In this document: positions 40,267 through 49,327 of the stretch, piece after piece
How positions within the stretch are numbered: the stretch's first letter is position 1
Layout: each line of letters starts with the position of its first letter
Source of the DNA: Burkholderia sp. Leaf177
Lineage (GTDB): Bacteria; Pseudomonadota; Gammaproteobacteria; Burkholderiales; Burkholderiaceae
DNA: 64,000 nt
Direction of reading: 5' to 3'
NCBI RefSeq assembly: GCF_001424345.1
Contig: NZ_LMPF01000001.1
Coordinates: forward strand, 141,751-205,750
Translations under genes and position numbers: made by a program
Notes under the pieces: model-generated
Told to the model about the DNA's origin: nothing
The model's database searches: none
What the model saw: the letters and a program-made list of their open reading frames with translations, nothing else

Positions 40267-40434
40267 ATGTCGACGACGGATTGGCGGCAATTCGTAGTCA
40301 AGCTTGCTAAACAGGGGAAATCGGCGTTGAGCGCACTAAACGCGACGGGAAATGAGCGGTCAAAATTCCCGTTGCTTTTGCGCGAAATCAAAAATTTCCT
40401 CCATCGACACAAAGACTTGGAACGCATGACGTAG
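40267..40434 (+). CDS. Possible small protein, unrecognised
   Basis: An open frame for 55 residues, too short for routine calls, starting MSTTDWRQFVVKLAKQGKS and ending HRHKDLERMT. The sequence looks protein-like (amphipathic, basic, with several Leu/Phe) and follows rsmB by 13 nt. No Shine-Dalgarno is seen before the ATG. It may be chance; no family is recognised. Confidence 0.3.
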   Translation: MSTTDWRQFVVKLAKQGKSALSALNATGNERSKFPLLLREIKNFLHRHKDLERMT

Positions 40435-40532
40435 AATGCCGTCGAACCACGTGCATAATCCTTTCATGCACCCAACAGCCGTCGATACTGTTTTCGTTCG
40501 GCTAAATTTCACCGCCTTTTAGGTAAATTGCC

Positions 40533-41729
40533 TTGCTGAATTCATCGCTTGAATTTTTCGCCAACGGTTTGCTGGACCTCACGTGGTGGCAGATCCTGTC
40601 GTTCACCCTCGTGATGACACACATCACGATCATCGGCGTGACCGTCTATTTGCATCGCTGCCAGGCGCACCGCGCGCTGGAGCTGCATCCGGTCGTCAGC
40701 CATTTCTTCCGTTTCTGGCTGTGGATGACCACCGGCATGCTGACCGGCCAATGGGCCGCGATTCACCGCAAACACCACGCCAAATGCGAGACCGAAGAAG
40801 ATCCGCATAGCCCGCAAACGCGCGGCATCTGGAAAGTCCTGCTCGAAGGCGCCGAGTTGTATCGTTCGGAAGCCAAGAACGAGGAAACCATGCGCAAGTT
40901 CAGTCACGGCACCCCGAACGACTGGATGGAACGCAATGTCTACACGCGTTACCCGATTCTCGGCATCAGCATCATGATGGTTATCGACGTTGCGCTGTTC
41001 GGCATTGTCGGTCTGTCGGTCTGGGCCGTGCAGATGATCTGGATTCCGTTCTGGGCCGCAGGCGTGGTCAACGGTCTGGCTCACTGGTGGGGTTATCGCA
41101 ACTTCAATTCGGCTGACGCGAGCACGAACATCTTCCCGCTCGGTATCCTGATTGGCGGCGAAGAGCTGCACAACAATCACCACACGTACGCGACCTCCGC
41201 GAAGCTGTCGAACAAGTGGTACGAATTCGATATTGGCTGGATGTATATCCGCATCATGTCGGCGTTCAAGCTGGCGAAGGTCAAGAAGATTGCGCCTACG
41301 CCGCGTTTGTCGACGTCGAAGCCGGTGCTCGATCACGACACGCTGCAAGCCGTGCTGTCGAATCGCTACGAAGTGATGGCGCGTTACGGCAAAGCGATGA
41401 AACGTGCGTATCGTCAGGAACTGTTGAGGCTGAAGGACGGCGGTTCCACCGACAAATATCAGTTGATGCGCGGTGCGCGCAAATGGGCGCATAAGGAAGA
41501 AGCGGGTCTCGACGAGCCGCAACGCCAGCAGTTGCCGGCGCTTTTCTCGGATAACCACAAGCTGCGCACTTATATTGAGCTTCGTCAGGATCTGGCTGCC
41601 ATGTGGGACCGTTCCAATGCATCGCGCGAACAGTTGCTTGCGCAGTTGCAGGACTGGTGTCACAGGGCGGAGCAAAGCGGTATCAAGGCGCTGCAGGACT
41701 TTGCTTCGCGCCTTCGCCGGTACGCCTGA
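40533..41729 (+). CDS. Fatty acid desaturase
   Basis: A 398-residue membrane-bound di-iron desaturase, introducing a double bond into acyl chains. All three His boxes are present: HRCQAH (with HRALELH), HRKHH and HNNHH, among hydrophobic helices at about residues 12-35, 60-80, 145-165 and 170-185. The C-terminal 130 residues (from about VKKIAPTPR) are soluble, charged and helical, longer than in minimal desaturases. The start is TTG at 40533 with AGGT about 9 nt upstream; no ATG fits the conserved N-terminus. Substrate chain and position cannot be read. Confidence 0.85.
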   Translation: MLNSSLEFFANGLLDLTWWQILSFTLVMTHITIIGVTVYLHRCQAHRALELHPVVSHFFRFWLWMTTGMLTGQWAAIHRKHHAKCETEEDPHSPQTRGIWKVLLEGAELYRSEAKNEETMRKFSHGTPNDWMERNVYTRYPILGISIMMVIDVALFGIVGLSVWAVQMIWIPFWAAGVVNGLAHWWGYRNFNSADASTNIFPLGILIGGEELHNNHHTYATSAKLSNKWYEFDIGWMYIRIMSAFKLAKVKKIAPTPRLSTSKPVLDHDTLQAVLSNRYEVMARYGKAMKRAYRQELLRLKDGGSTDKYQLMRGARKWAHKEEAGLDEPQRQQLPALFSDNHKLRTYIELRQDLAAMWDRSNASREQLLAQLQDWCHRAEQSGIKALQDFASRLRRYA

Positions 41730-41792
41730 ACGGCGACTTGAAACGCAAAACCTACGTCACTGATATCCGTTAAAATTTTATGACGTTACGAG

Positions 41793-41813
41793 ACCCCGCT
41801 CTGGCGGGGTTTT
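41793..41813 (+). terminator. Terminator after the desaturase gene
   Basis: ACCCCGC (41793-41799) and GCGGGGT (41804-41810) with loop TCTG, followed by TTTGTCGTTTT. It lies about 65 nt after the desaturase stop and before nadA. Confidence 0.8.
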
Positions 41814-41870
41814 GTCGTTTTGGAGCGGCCATATTGCGCGCCGTTTTCACGAGATTGGAGACAAGCAGCA

Positions 41871-43001
41871 ATGGAGCAGACGATAAAAAGCGTCGAGTAC
41901 GACCGGCCGCAAGGATTGACGTGCGGCATTGGTCAGGCATGGGCAAAAGTGCCCGATATGCCGTCGCGCGAAGAAAAGCATCAGTTGAAGGAGCGGATTC
42001 GAGCGTTGCTCGTGCGTGAGAAGGCGGTGCTCGTTGCGCACTATTACGTCGATGCCGAGCTACAGGAACTCGCCGATGAAACCGGCGGTTGCGTCGCGGA
42101 TTCGCTGGAAATGGCACGCTTCGGGCGCGATCATGCGGCGCAGACGCTGGTTGTGGCCGGCGTGCGTTTCATGGGCGAGACCGCGAAGATTCTTAGCCCC
42201 GAAAAGCGCGTGCTGATGCCCGATCTCGACGCCACGTGTTCTCTCGACCTCGGTTGTCCCGCCGACGAATTTTCAGCTTTCTGCGATGCAAATCCCGACC
42301 GGACGGTCGTTGTGTACGCGAACACCAGCGCGGCCGTGAAAGCGCGCGCGGACTGGATGGTGACATCGTCGATTGGACTGGAGATCGTCGCCGATCTTCA
42401 TGCGCGCGGCGAAAAAATTCTTTGGGCGCCGGACCGGCATCTGGGCTCGTACATCCAGAAAAAAACCGGCGCCGACATGCTGTTGTGGCAAGGCTCGTGT
42501 CTCGTGCACGACGAGTTCAAAGGCGTCGAGCTCGACCTGCTGCGCGCCGAATATCCCGATGCTAAGGTCCTCGTCCATCCGGAATCGCCGGAAGGTGTGG
42601 TTGCGTTGGCGGACGTTGTTGGATCGACCACGCAATTGATCGATGCCGCCGTGAAGCTCGATGCGAAGCGTTTTATCGTCGCGACGGATCTCGGGATTCT
42701 GCACAAGATGCGCCTTGCGGCGCCAGGGAAAGAATTCATCGAGGCGCCAACGGCCGGCAACAGCGCGAGCTGCAAGAGTTGCGCGCATTGCCCGTGGATG
42801 GCCATGAACGGCTTGACCAATCTCGCCGCGGTTCTCGAGCGCGGCAACAACGAGATTATTGTCGACCGTGCGATCGGCGAACGGGCGCGTGTTCCTATCG
42901 ACCGGATGCTCGATTTCGCCGCGCGCCACAAGAAGCGCGTGCAGGCAAGCGGCGATCTGGCGAAAGACGGGTCGTTATTTTCAAACGTTGGAGCGGCGTG
43001 A
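41871..43001 (+). CDS. nadA: Quinolinate synthase
   Basis: A 376-residue [4Fe-4S] enzyme that condenses iminoaspartate (from NadB) with dihydroxyacetone phosphate to quinolinate in de novo NAD synthesis. Cluster cysteines are in [21 protein letters not shown] and [14 protein letters not shown]. The start is the ATG at 41871 behind GGAG; a frame extension to 41820 has no match. The nadC ATG follows its stop directly. Confidence 0.96.
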   Translation: MEQTIKSVEYDRPQGLTCGIGQAWAKVPDMPSREEKHQLKERIRALLVREKAVLVAHYYVDAELQELADETGGCVADSLEMARFGRDHAAQTLVVAGVRFMGETAKILSPEKRVLMPDLDATCSLDLGCPADEFSAFCDANPDRTVVVYANTSAAVKARADWMVTSSIGLEIVADLHARGEKILWAPDRHLGSYIQKKTGADMLLWQGSCLVHDEFKGVELDLLRAEYPDAKVLVHPESPEGVVALADVVGSTTQLIDAAVKLDAKRFIVATDLGILHKMRLAAPGKEFIEAPTAGNSASCKSCAHCPWMAMNGLTNLAAVLERGNNEIIVDRAIGERARVPIDRMLDFAARHKKRVQASGDLAKDGSLFSNVGAA

Positions 43002-43889
43002 ATGTCTTCTGCAAGTCAGTTGGTCAGTCCTTTATTCGATGAAATCCGTGCCCATTACGGTGCGGCCTTCGAGCACGCGCTGGAGCGCAACGTGACCGAT
43101 GCGCTTGCCGAAGATATCGGCGATGGCGACCGCACCGGACTTCTTGTGCCGGCGAAGATCGAACGGACGGCGCGGATCATCGTTCGCGAAGAAGCGGTGC
43201 TGTGCGGCGTGCCGTGGTTCGAAGGCGTGATGCGGCGCGTGGATGCATCGATTCGGGTTGAATGGCTTTATCGGGAGGGTGCGCGCATGCGCGCTGATTC
43301 GCCCGTCGTGCTGCTGCGCGGTCCGGCGCGCGCCTTGTTGACGGCCGAGCGTAACGCGTTGAATTTTTTGCAATTGCTGTCCGGCGTGGCGAGCGCGACG
43401 CGGCGTTATGTCGATGCCATTGAAGGCACGCGCGCGCAGATCCTCGATACCCGCAAAACCCTGCCCGGCTTGCGTCTCGCGCAGAAATACGCGGTTCGTG
43501 TGGGCGGCGGCGCGAACCAGCGGCTGGCGCTTTACGACGGCATCCTGATCAAGGAAAACCACATCGCAGCGGCGGGCGGCGTGGGCGCGGCGATGGACGC
43601 GGCGCTCGCGCTGAACGCCGGCGTGCCCATTCAGATTGAAGTCGAAACGCTGGCGCAGCTTGAAACGGCGCTGGCGCATCGGGCAGAATCAGTTCTCCTC
43701 GATAACTTCAGCTTCGACGCCATGCGTGACGCCGTGCGCCTGACGGCCGGGCGCGCGGTGCTGGAAGTATCCGGTGGCGTGAATTTCGACAGCGTGCGCA
43801 CGATCGCCGAGACCGGCGTGGACAGGATTTCCATCGGCGCGCTGACGAAAGATGTTCGCGCCACGGATTATTCAATGCGTCTGGAATAA
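43002..43889 (+). CDS. nadC: Nicotinate-nucleotide pyrophosphorylase
   Basis: A 295-residue enzyme converting quinolinate and PRPP to nicotinate mononucleotide. Landmarks are EDIGDGDRTG near the N-terminus, ERNALNFLQLLSGVAS, the phosphate-binding DTRKTLPGLRLAQKYAVRVGGG and the C-terminal ASGGVN-like stretch LEVSGGVNFDSV. Its ATG lies at the base after the nadA stop, so the pair is an operon. The third enzyme of the pathway, NadB, lies 11 kb away on the opposite strand, across the hut block. Confidence 0.96.
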   Translation: MSSASQLVSPLFDEIRAHYGAAFEHALERNVTDALAEDIGDGDRTGLLVPAKIERTARIIVREEAVLCGVPWFEGVMRRVDASIRVEWLYREGARMRADSPVVLLRGPARALLTAERNALNFLQLLSGVASATRRYVDAIEGTRAQILDTRKTLPGLRLAQKYAVRVGGGANQRLALYDGILIKENHIAAAGGVGAAMDAALALNAGVPIQIEVETLAQLETALAHRAESVLLDNFSFDAMRDAVRLTAGRAVLEVSGGVNFDSVRTIAETGVDRISIGALTKDVRATDYSMRLE

Positions 43890-43913
43890 TCCGCCTCGAC
43901 CTCAATGCATGAC

Positions 43914-43940
43914 GATCATGGCGTGCAACGCGCCATGATC
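43914..43940 (+). terminator. Stem-loop after nadC
   Basis: GATCATGGCG (43914-43923) and CGCCATGATC (43931-43940) form a perfect 10-bp stem with a 7-nt loop, 24 nt after the nadC stop. No T-run follows, so termination is only likely, not certain. Confidence 0.5.
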
Positions 43941-43972
43941 CTGAGCTCCCTCCCGCTTTCCTTGCCACGTCG

Positions 43973-43982
43973 TGTCTAGACA
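43973..43982. promoter_or_regulatory. Candidate HutC operator 1
   Basis: Perfect palindrome TGTCTAGACA; its core GTCTAGAC fits the GTxTAxAC consensus of the HutC subfamily of GntR regulators. It lies about 165 nt upstream of operator 2, far from any start codon. Confidence 0.5.
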
Positions 43983-44146
43983 ACTTTGTGACGTTCCCTG
44001 CAAGGTGCGCTGTTTCTCCTCCCAGTTACCGCCGCCAGCCATCGTAACTTCTGCGTAAGCCTTATCCATCAAGACGCTCGGTATTTTCCCTAGCTTTTCC
44101 CGCTTGCGTGCAAAAACCGTTGCAAGCCCTTTTTGTTCAATGCATG

Positions 44147-44160
44147 CTTGTCTATACAAG
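44147..44160. promoter_or_regulatory. Candidate HutC operator 2
   Basis: CTTGTCTATACAAG, core GTCTATAC fitting GTxTAxAC. It lies 51 nt upstream of the ATG of the binding-protein gene, a good repressor position. Confidence 0.65.
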
Positions 44161-44211
44161 TTGGCGATCCGCCAATCGGTCAATCACTTATTTTCGGGAA
44201 AGTGGCTCAAC

Positions 44212-45078
44212 ATGACAGGCAAAATGAACTTGCTGGCTCGACTGGTGGCATCGGCGGCCGTTGGTGTCATCGCATTCGGCGCCGCGAGCGCACAAGCGAA
44301 GGACTGGAAATCCGTCACGATCGCCACCGAAGGCGCGTACGAACCGTGGAACCTGACCTTGCCGGGCGGCAAGCTCGGCGGCTTCGAGCCGGAACTGATT
44401 CAGAACGTCTGCGACCGCATCAAGATCCAGTGCAAGCTCGTCACGCAAGACTGGGACGGCATGATTGCAGGTTTGCAAGCGGGCAAGTTCGACGTGCTGA
44501 TGGACGCGATCTCGATCACGCCGGAACGCGAAAAGATCATCGCGTTTTCGAAGCCTTATGCGTCCACGCCCGCAGCATTCGTGGCTTCCGGCGACGCGCC
44601 CGCCGCGCTCGCCAAGCAGCCGGGAGCCGGGCAGGTCGTCAAGCTCACCGGCGACGCAGCCCATGACAAAACCACCGTCGACGCACTTCGCGTGGCGCTG
44701 AAGGGCAAGACCATCGGCATTCAGTCGGGCACGGTGTACACCAAGTTCATCGATACGAACTTCAAGGACGTCGCCACCATCCGCGAATACAAAACCGCGC
44801 CGGAGCATGATCTGGATCTGGTGGCGGGCCGCATCGACGTAGCGTTCGATGACAGCACGTACTGGGCATCGGCGTTCGCGAAGCCGGAAAACAAGGGCCT
44901 GGCATTCACGGGACCGAAGATTTCCGGACCGGTCTGGGGACCGGGCGAAGCGCTCGCATTCCGCCAGTCCGACAAAGACCTCGTAGCGAAATTCAACGAA
45001 GGCATTGCTGCGGCGCTCGCCGACGGCACCGTCAAGCGTCTCTCGATGAAGTGGATGAAAGTCGACGCCACGCCTTGA
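44212..45078 (+). CDS. Polar amino acid (histidine-type) ABC binding protein
   Basis: A 288-residue periplasmic binding protein of family 3 (HisJ/LAO/ArgT-like). Signal peptide: hydrophobic LVASAAVGVIAFGAASAQA, mature start near KDWKSVTIATEGAYEPWNLT, a typical opening. Family stretches are DWDGMIAGLQAGKFDVLMDAISITPERE and the ligand-loop GAVYTKF-like segment GIQSGTVYTKFID. Substrate inferred to be histidine (or urocanate) because it heads a hut block and sits behind HutC-type operators. The ATG at 44212 is chosen over an upstream frame extension to 44104; a second ATG four codons later is possible. Confidence 0.82.
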   Translation: MTGKMNLLARLVASAAVGVIAFGAASAQAKDWKSVTIATEGAYEPWNLTLPGGKLGGFEPELIQNVCDRIKIQCKLVTQDWDGMIAGLQAGKFDVLMDAISITPEREKIIAFSKPYASTPAAFVASGDAPAALAKQPGAGQVVKLTGDAAHDKTTVDALRVALKGKTIGIQSGTVYTKFIDTNFKDVATIREYKTAPEHDLDLVAGRIDVAFDDSTYWASAFAKPENKGLAFTGPKISGPVWGPGEALAFRQSDKDLVAKFNEGIAAALADGTVKRLSMKWMKVDATP

Positions 45079-45133
45079 TCTGATCACGGCCCATCAACGC
45101 TCGAAGAAGACGCACCACTGCAGGAGATAAACG

Positions 45134-45856
45134 ATGAATCTGGTTCAACTACTCGGCTTCGGCGAGCAGGGTTGGGGCGGCGCGTTGCTGATCGCGCTGC
45201 TCATGACCGTGCTTCTGACCATCGCCGCGCTCGCCGTGGGCGCTGTGTTCGGCGCAATGGTCGCGTCGGCGAAACTGTCGCGCAGCCGCACGCTGAGGGT
45301 CATCGGCGATGCTTATACAACGCTGTTTCGCGGCATTCCCGAACTGCTGATCATCTATCTCTTTTACTTCGGCGGTTCTTCGGTGATCACCGCCGTCGGG
45401 CAGTTTTTTGGCGCCGATGGGTTTATCGGCGTGCCGCCGTTCGTGGTCGGCGCGCTCGCCATCGGGCTGATTTCGGGTTCTTATCAGGCAGAGGTTTATC
45501 GGTCGGCGGTGCTCGCGGTATCGCGTGGGGAAATCGAGGCGGCGCGCGCAATCGGCATGTCGACGCCCACGATGTGGCGGCGCGTCCTGATCCCGCAAGT
45601 CGTGCGATTTGCGCTGCCGGGAATCGGCAACGTGTGGCAGTTGAGCCTCAAGGATTCGGCGTTGATCGCGGTAACAGGGCTCGCCGAACTGATGCGCACG
45701 AGCCAGGTCGCGGCCGGATCGACTCACCAGTACTTCACCTTCTATGTGGTCGGCGGCGTGCTTTATCTGGTCCTCACGAGCCTCTCCAACCGGGTCTTCG
45801 ATCGCGCCGAGGCACGTATCGGCCGGTCGTTTCGCGGCTCGCTCGCGCGCCATTAA
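45134..45856 (+). CDS. Polar amino acid ABC permease (HisQ-like)
   Basis: A 240-residue inner-membrane permease with about five helices. The EAA loop is RGEIEAARAIGMSTPTMWRRVLIPQVVRFALPG (about residues 130-165), typical of the His/Glu/Gln/Arg family, and the motif TTLFRGIPELLIIYLFYFG is at about 58-80. It is the first of two permeases; together they form the membrane channel. Confidence 0.88.
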   Translation: MNLVQLLGFGEQGWGGALLIALLMTVLLTIAALAVGAVFGAMVASAKLSRSRTLRVIGDAYTTLFRGIPELLIIYLFYFGGSSVITAVGQFFGADGFIGVPPFVVGALAIGLISGSYQAEVYRSAVLAVSRGEIEAARAIGMSTPTMWRRVLIPQVVRFALPGIGNVWQLSLKDSALIAVTGLAELMRTSQVAAGSTHQYFTFYVVGGVLYLVLTSLSNRVFDRAEARIGRSFRGSLARH

Positions 45857-45883
45857 GACACACGTTCCCAAGCGAATCCGACC

Positions 45884-46657
45884 ATGAACATCGATTTCGA
45901 ATTTCTCGGCGATACGTTGTCGAAACTCCTCGCCGCCGTCCCGACCACGCTGGGGCTTTTTTTCGCCTCGCTGATTGTGGGCGGGCTGCTTTCCCTCGTG
46001 ATCGTCGCGATGCGCGTAAGCCCGAACTGGGCGATCAACCGTTTTGCGCGCGGCTACATCCTGGTGTTCCGCGGCTCGCCGCTCCTGATCCAGATGTTTC
46101 TCGTCTATTACGGGCTCGGGCAGTTTCCGGCGGTCCGCGCGAGTATCGTCTGGCCCGTGCTGCGCGAACCGTACGCGTGCGCAATCCTCTCGCTGGCGTT
46201 GTGCACGGCCGGCTACACCGCCGAAATCATTCGAGGCGGTCTGCAATCCGTGCCGCATGGCCAGATTGAAGCGGCGCTTGCGTGCGGCATGTCGCGCTGG
46301 ACGGTGTTGCGCCGGATCATCGCGCCGATAACGCTGCGCTACGCATTGCCCGCGTATTCGACCGAAGCCGTGCTCCTCGTCAAATCGACGGCGCTCGCAA
46401 GTCTCGTCACGGTTTGGGATGTGACCGGCGTCGCGCAGCAGATCATTCAGCGAACCTATCGGACGATGGAAGTTTTCATCTGCGCCGCGGCCATCTATCT
46501 CGTGCTGAATTTCATCATCGTGCGTGCGCTCGGGATGCTCGAAAAGAAGCTCTCGCCGCATTTGCGCGACCGCAATGGCTCGGCGCCGAAGAAGGCCGCT
46601 TCATCGCCTGCTTCGCTCGAGGCGGCGACGGTGCCGAACACGCATATCGATTCCTGA
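45884..46657 (+). CDS. Polar amino acid ABC permease (HisM-like)
   Basis: A 257-residue inner-membrane permease of the same family, partner of the HisQ-like protein. Landmarks are [18 protein letters not shown] and the EAA loop [32 protein letters not shown] charged, low-complexity tail (about residues 225-257) extends past the last helix. It lies 27 nt after the HisQ-like gene and 16 nt before the ATPase gene. Confidence 0.88.
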   Translation: MNIDFEFLGDTLSKLLAAVPTTLGLFFASLIVGGLLSLVIVAMRVSPNWAINRFARGYILVFRGSPLLIQMFLVYYGLGQFPAVRASIVWPVLREPYACAILSLALCTAGYTAEIIRGGLQSVPHGQIEAALACGMSRWTVLRRIIAPITLRYALPAYSTEAVLLVKSTALASLVTVWDVTGVAQQIIQRTYRTMEVFICAAAIYLVLNFIIVRALGMLEKKLSPHLRDRNGSAPKKAASSPASLEAATVPNTHIDS

Positions 46658-46673
46658 AACAGAGGGAGAACTC

Positions 46674-47465
46674 ATGAACACCCGCAATTCCATCGCGCTT
46701 TCGGCGAGCAACATCCACAAGTCTTTCGGCGATGCGCACGTGCTCAAGGGCATTTCCCTCGATGCGCACGAAGGCGATGTGATCTCGATTCTCGGCGCGA
46801 GCGGCTCGGGAAAAAGCACGTTCCTGCGCTGTATCAACATGCTCGAAACGCCCGACGACGGCGAAGTGAAACTGGCGGGCGAAGCCATCGAAATGAAACG
46901 TGGCCGCGACGGCCGCCTGCAGCCGGGAAACCGCAAACAGGTCGACAGGATTCGTTCGCAGCTCGGCATGGTGTTCCAGAGTTTCAATCTCTGGTCGCAT
47001 ATGACGGTGATGCAGAACGTGATCGAAGGACCGTTGCGCGTTCAGAAGCGCACGCGCGCCGAATGCGTCGAGGAAGCCGAACAATTGCTGACTAAGGTCG
47101 GTCTGTACGAAAAACGCGATGCTTATCCCGCGCATTTGTCGGGCGGTCAGCAACAGCGTGTTGCGATTGCGCGTGCGCTGGCCATGCACCCGAAGGTCAT
47201 GCTCTTCGACGAACCCACGTCCGCGCTCGATCCCGAACTCGTGGGCGAAGTGCTGCGCGTGATGCGCGCGCTCGCCGAAGAAGGGCGGACCATGCTGGTC
47301 GTGACGCATGAAATGGGCTTTGCGCGGCATGTATCGAACCGGGTGATGTTCCTGCATCAAGGACAAGTCGATGCCGAAGGCGCGCCCGACGATCTCTTCA
47401 ATGGACGATGTTCGGAGCGCTTCCAGCAGTTTGTATCGAGTCATCATTCCCGTACTGCTAACTAA
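46674..47465 (+). CDS. Polar amino acid ABC ATPase (HisP-like)
   Basis: A 263-residue ABC ATPase. Walker [11 protein letters not shown]-loop in [12 protein letters not shown], signature [15 protein letters not shown], Walker [15 protein letters not shown] and switch His in [14 protein letters not shown] are all intact. The insertion between Walker A and Q-loop (about residues 70-90) is typical of HisP. The start is the ATG at 46674 with GAGGGAGA upstream; the frame is open further back, inside the permease gene. The HutH-like gene follows after 18 nt. Confidence 0.9.
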   Translation: MNTRNSIALSASNIHKSFGDAHVLKGISLDAHEGDVISILGASGSGKSTFLRCINMLETPDDGEVKLAGEAIEMKRGRDGRLQPGNRKQVDRIRSQLGMVFQSFNLWSHMTVMQNVIEGPLRVQKRTRAECVEEAEQLLTKVGLYEKRDAYPAHLSGGQQQRVAIARALAMHPKVMLFDEPTSALDPELVGEVLRVMRALAEEGRTMLVVTHEMGFARHVSNRVMFLHQGQVDAEGAPDDLFNGRCSERFQQFVSSHHSRTAN

Positions 47466-47483
47466 TTTGCAAGCGAGGTTGAC

Positions 47484-49067
47484 GTGCTGGCCAGTTCCCT
47501 TTTACAGGCGCCATCGATTGATTCCGTGGTCATCGGCGCCGGGTTGAACGATGGTATCGATCATGGATATAAAACGGCCGTGGTGAATCTCGATGCGCCT
47601 CTCGGCTGGCGCGATATCGCGCGGATCGCGAACGGCGCGAAGCTGGTTTTATCGCCCGATGCACGCGCTCGAATCGATCATGCGCGCGCGCTGGTCGAGC
47701 AAATCGTCGAGCGCCGGATTCGCGCTTATGGCGTGAATACGGGTGTGGGCGCGCTGTGCGATGTGGTCGTGTCGCCGTCCGAGCAGCGCACGTTGTCGCG
47801 CAACATTCTGATGAGTCACGCGGTTGGCGTGGGCGAACCGCTGCGGCGCGAGGAGACGCGCGCGATCATCGCGGCGGCTGTCAACAATTTCGCGCACGGG
47901 AACTCGGGCGTGCGGGTCGAGCTGGTCGATCTGCTCGTCACGCTGCTCGATAGCGGCGCAATTCCCGAAGTGCCGGCGTTCGGTTCGGTCGGTTATCTGA
48001 GCCATATGGCGCATATCGCGCTGGTGTTGATCGGCGAGGGATTTGTCCGCGATGACAACTCCAGCCGTTGCAGCGCGGCGCATGCGCTGCAACGGCTCGG
48101 GCGCGAACCGCTGGTGCTCGAGGCGAAGGAAGGCCTGAGCGTGGTCAACGGCACGCCGTGCGTGACGGGGCTTGCGTCGCTCGCCCTGGCGCGCACCGAA
48201 CGCCTGCTGCAATGGGCCGATACCATTTCCGCGATGACCTTCGAAAACCTGCGCGGCCAGGCCGCTGCGTTCGACAGCGATTCGCTCGCGCTGCGGATAT
48301 CGCCGGGATTGTCGGTCGTGGGCGCGCATTTGCGCGAGCTTCTTGCCGACAGCGGAATCATCGCGGCATCGTTTGGGCGCAGCACGCAGGACCCGCTGAG
48401 CTTGCGCACGATTCCCCATGTTCACGGCGCGGCGCGCGATGTGTTCGCAACCACCGCCGAAGTCGTGAACCGCGAGCTGGCCTCCGTCACCGATAACCCC
48501 GTGGTCACCGGCACGCTCGCCGCGCCGCGCGTGTTTTCGCAGGCGCATGCTGTGGGTGCGTCCATCGGCCTCGCGATGGACAGCCTGAGCACAGCCGTTG
48601 CCGAAGTCGCCGCGATGGCCGAGCGGCGTATCGACCGGCTGGTGAATCCGCTGGTAAGCGGCCTACCCGCGTTTCTCGCCGATAGCGGCGGCACGTGTTC
48701 CGGCTTCATGATCGCGCAATACACGGCGGCGTCGCTCGTCGCGCACAACCGGCGGCTCGCGATGCCCGCGAGTCTGGACGGCGGCATCACGTCCGGTTTG
48801 CAGGAAGACCATTTGTGCCACGCGACGCCGGCTGCACTGAAGGCGCTGGAGATCATCGCGAACGCGGAGCGGATTTTTGCCATCGAATTGCTCGCGACAA
48901 CGCAAGCCTACGACCTGCAACCCGCCGACCTCGCGCGCGCGCCGAAAACGGACGCGGTGTACCGGAGCGTGCGTGCGGTGATCTCGCGGTATCGCGACGA
49001 CCGTCCTCTCGCCGGCGATATCGCCGCTGCCGTTGCTTTCGTCTGCGAAGCCGCTCCAGCGTTTTGA
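47484..49067 (+). CDS. HutH-like aromatic amino acid lyase fold lacking the MIO triad
   Basis: A 527-residue protein of the histidine/phenylalanine ammonia-lyase superfamily, starting GTG with GAGG upstream. Fold landmarks are intact: YGVNTGVG (Tyr82), LMSHAVGVG (His112), KEGLSVVNGT (Asn222), TQDPLSLR, SVTDNPV and LQEDH. But where normal HutH reads GSVG-ASG-DLAPLAHM, this reads GSVG (167-170) followed directly by YLSHMAH: the Ala-Ser-Gly that cyclises into the MIO cofactor is missing and Asp-Leu-Ala-Pro is changed. The Tyr of QDPYSLR is Leu, the Phe of GGNFH is Ala, and the Glu of ASENK is His. The reading frame is intact, so it is not decay. Its activity is unknown; ordinary histidase activity is unlikely. 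It ends the transporter operon, as HutH1-type genes do beside ABC genes in some Pseudomonas. Confidence 0.8.
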   Translation: MLASSLLQAPSIDSVVIGAGLNDGIDHGYKTAVVNLDAPLGWRDIARIANGAKLVLSPDARARIDHARALVEQIVERRIRAYGVNTGVGALCDVVVSPSEQRTLSRNILMSHAVGVGEPLRREETRAIIAAAVNNFAHGNSGVRVELVDLLVTLLDSGAIPEVPAFGSVGYLSHMAHIALVLIGEGFVRDDNSSRCSAAHALQRLGREPLVLEAKEGLSVVNGTPCVTGLASLALARTERLLQWADTISAMTFENLRGQAAAFDSDSLALRISPGLSVVGAHLRELLADSGIIAASFGRSTQDPLSLRTIPHVHGAARDVFATTAEVVNRELASVTDNPVVTGTLAAPRVFSQAHAVGASIGLAMDSLSTAVAEVAAMAERRIDRLVNPLVSGLPAFLADSGGTCSGFMIAQYTAASLVAHNRRLAMPASLDGGITSGLQEDHLCHATPAALKALEIIANAERIFAIELLATTQAYDLQPADLARAPKTDAVYRSVRAVISRYRDDRPLAGDIAAAVAFVCEAAPAF

Positions 49068-49073
49068 ATCCTG

Positions 49074-49085
49074 CTGTATAGACAG
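49074..49085. promoter_or_regulatory. Candidate HutC operator 3
   Basis: CTGTATAGACAG, core GTATAGAC fitting GTxTAxAC, 7 nt after the HutH-like stop. Together with operator 4 it brackets the 260-nt gap (49068-49327), which contains no gene and is where hutC often sits in related genomes. Confidence 0.5.
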
Positions 49086-49226
49086 ATTTATGCCGCTATT
49101 CAATGGCGGCTTTTCCTTTTATTTCGCTCGCCGACGCCCGCCTGGCTTGATTTTCGTTTCATTAAAGTAAACCCCTACGCGATTGCATAAAGCTTCACTT
49201 GCGCTCCTTTTTATTTTAATTCAGAC

Positions 49227-49238
49227 TTGTATATACAA
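49227..49238. promoter_or_regulatory. Candidate HutC operator 4
   Basis: Perfect palindrome TTGTATATACAA, the best HutC-type site in the window (core GTATATAC). It lies 89 nt upstream of the hutU ATG and overlaps A+T-rich promoter-like DNA (TATATA), fitting repression of the hutUDIFG transcript. Confidence 0.7.
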
Positions 49239-49327
49239 CTTGCCGACCGACGCGTGAACCTTACTGAAAGCCGCGCCACTGGTCCCAGGTCACCGAATAT
49301 TTTCCATCCTGTCCGAGGAGTGCCTTG

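Larger units (their letters stand above)
43890..44211. other. Regulatory region upstream of the hut transporter
   Basis: 322 nt with no gene. It contains the nadC stem-loop and two palindromes of the HutC type: TGTCTAGACA at 43973-43982 and CTTGTCTATACAAG at 44147-44160. It must hold the promoter of the ABC importer and HutH-like operon. No clear sigma-70 or sigma-54 box was identified. Confidence 0.5.

Noticed and set aside
49068..49327. Possible remnant of hutC between the HutH-like gene and hutU
   Set aside because: Only 260 nt, A+T-rich at its right end, and no stretch translates to a GntR helix-turn-helix on either strand.
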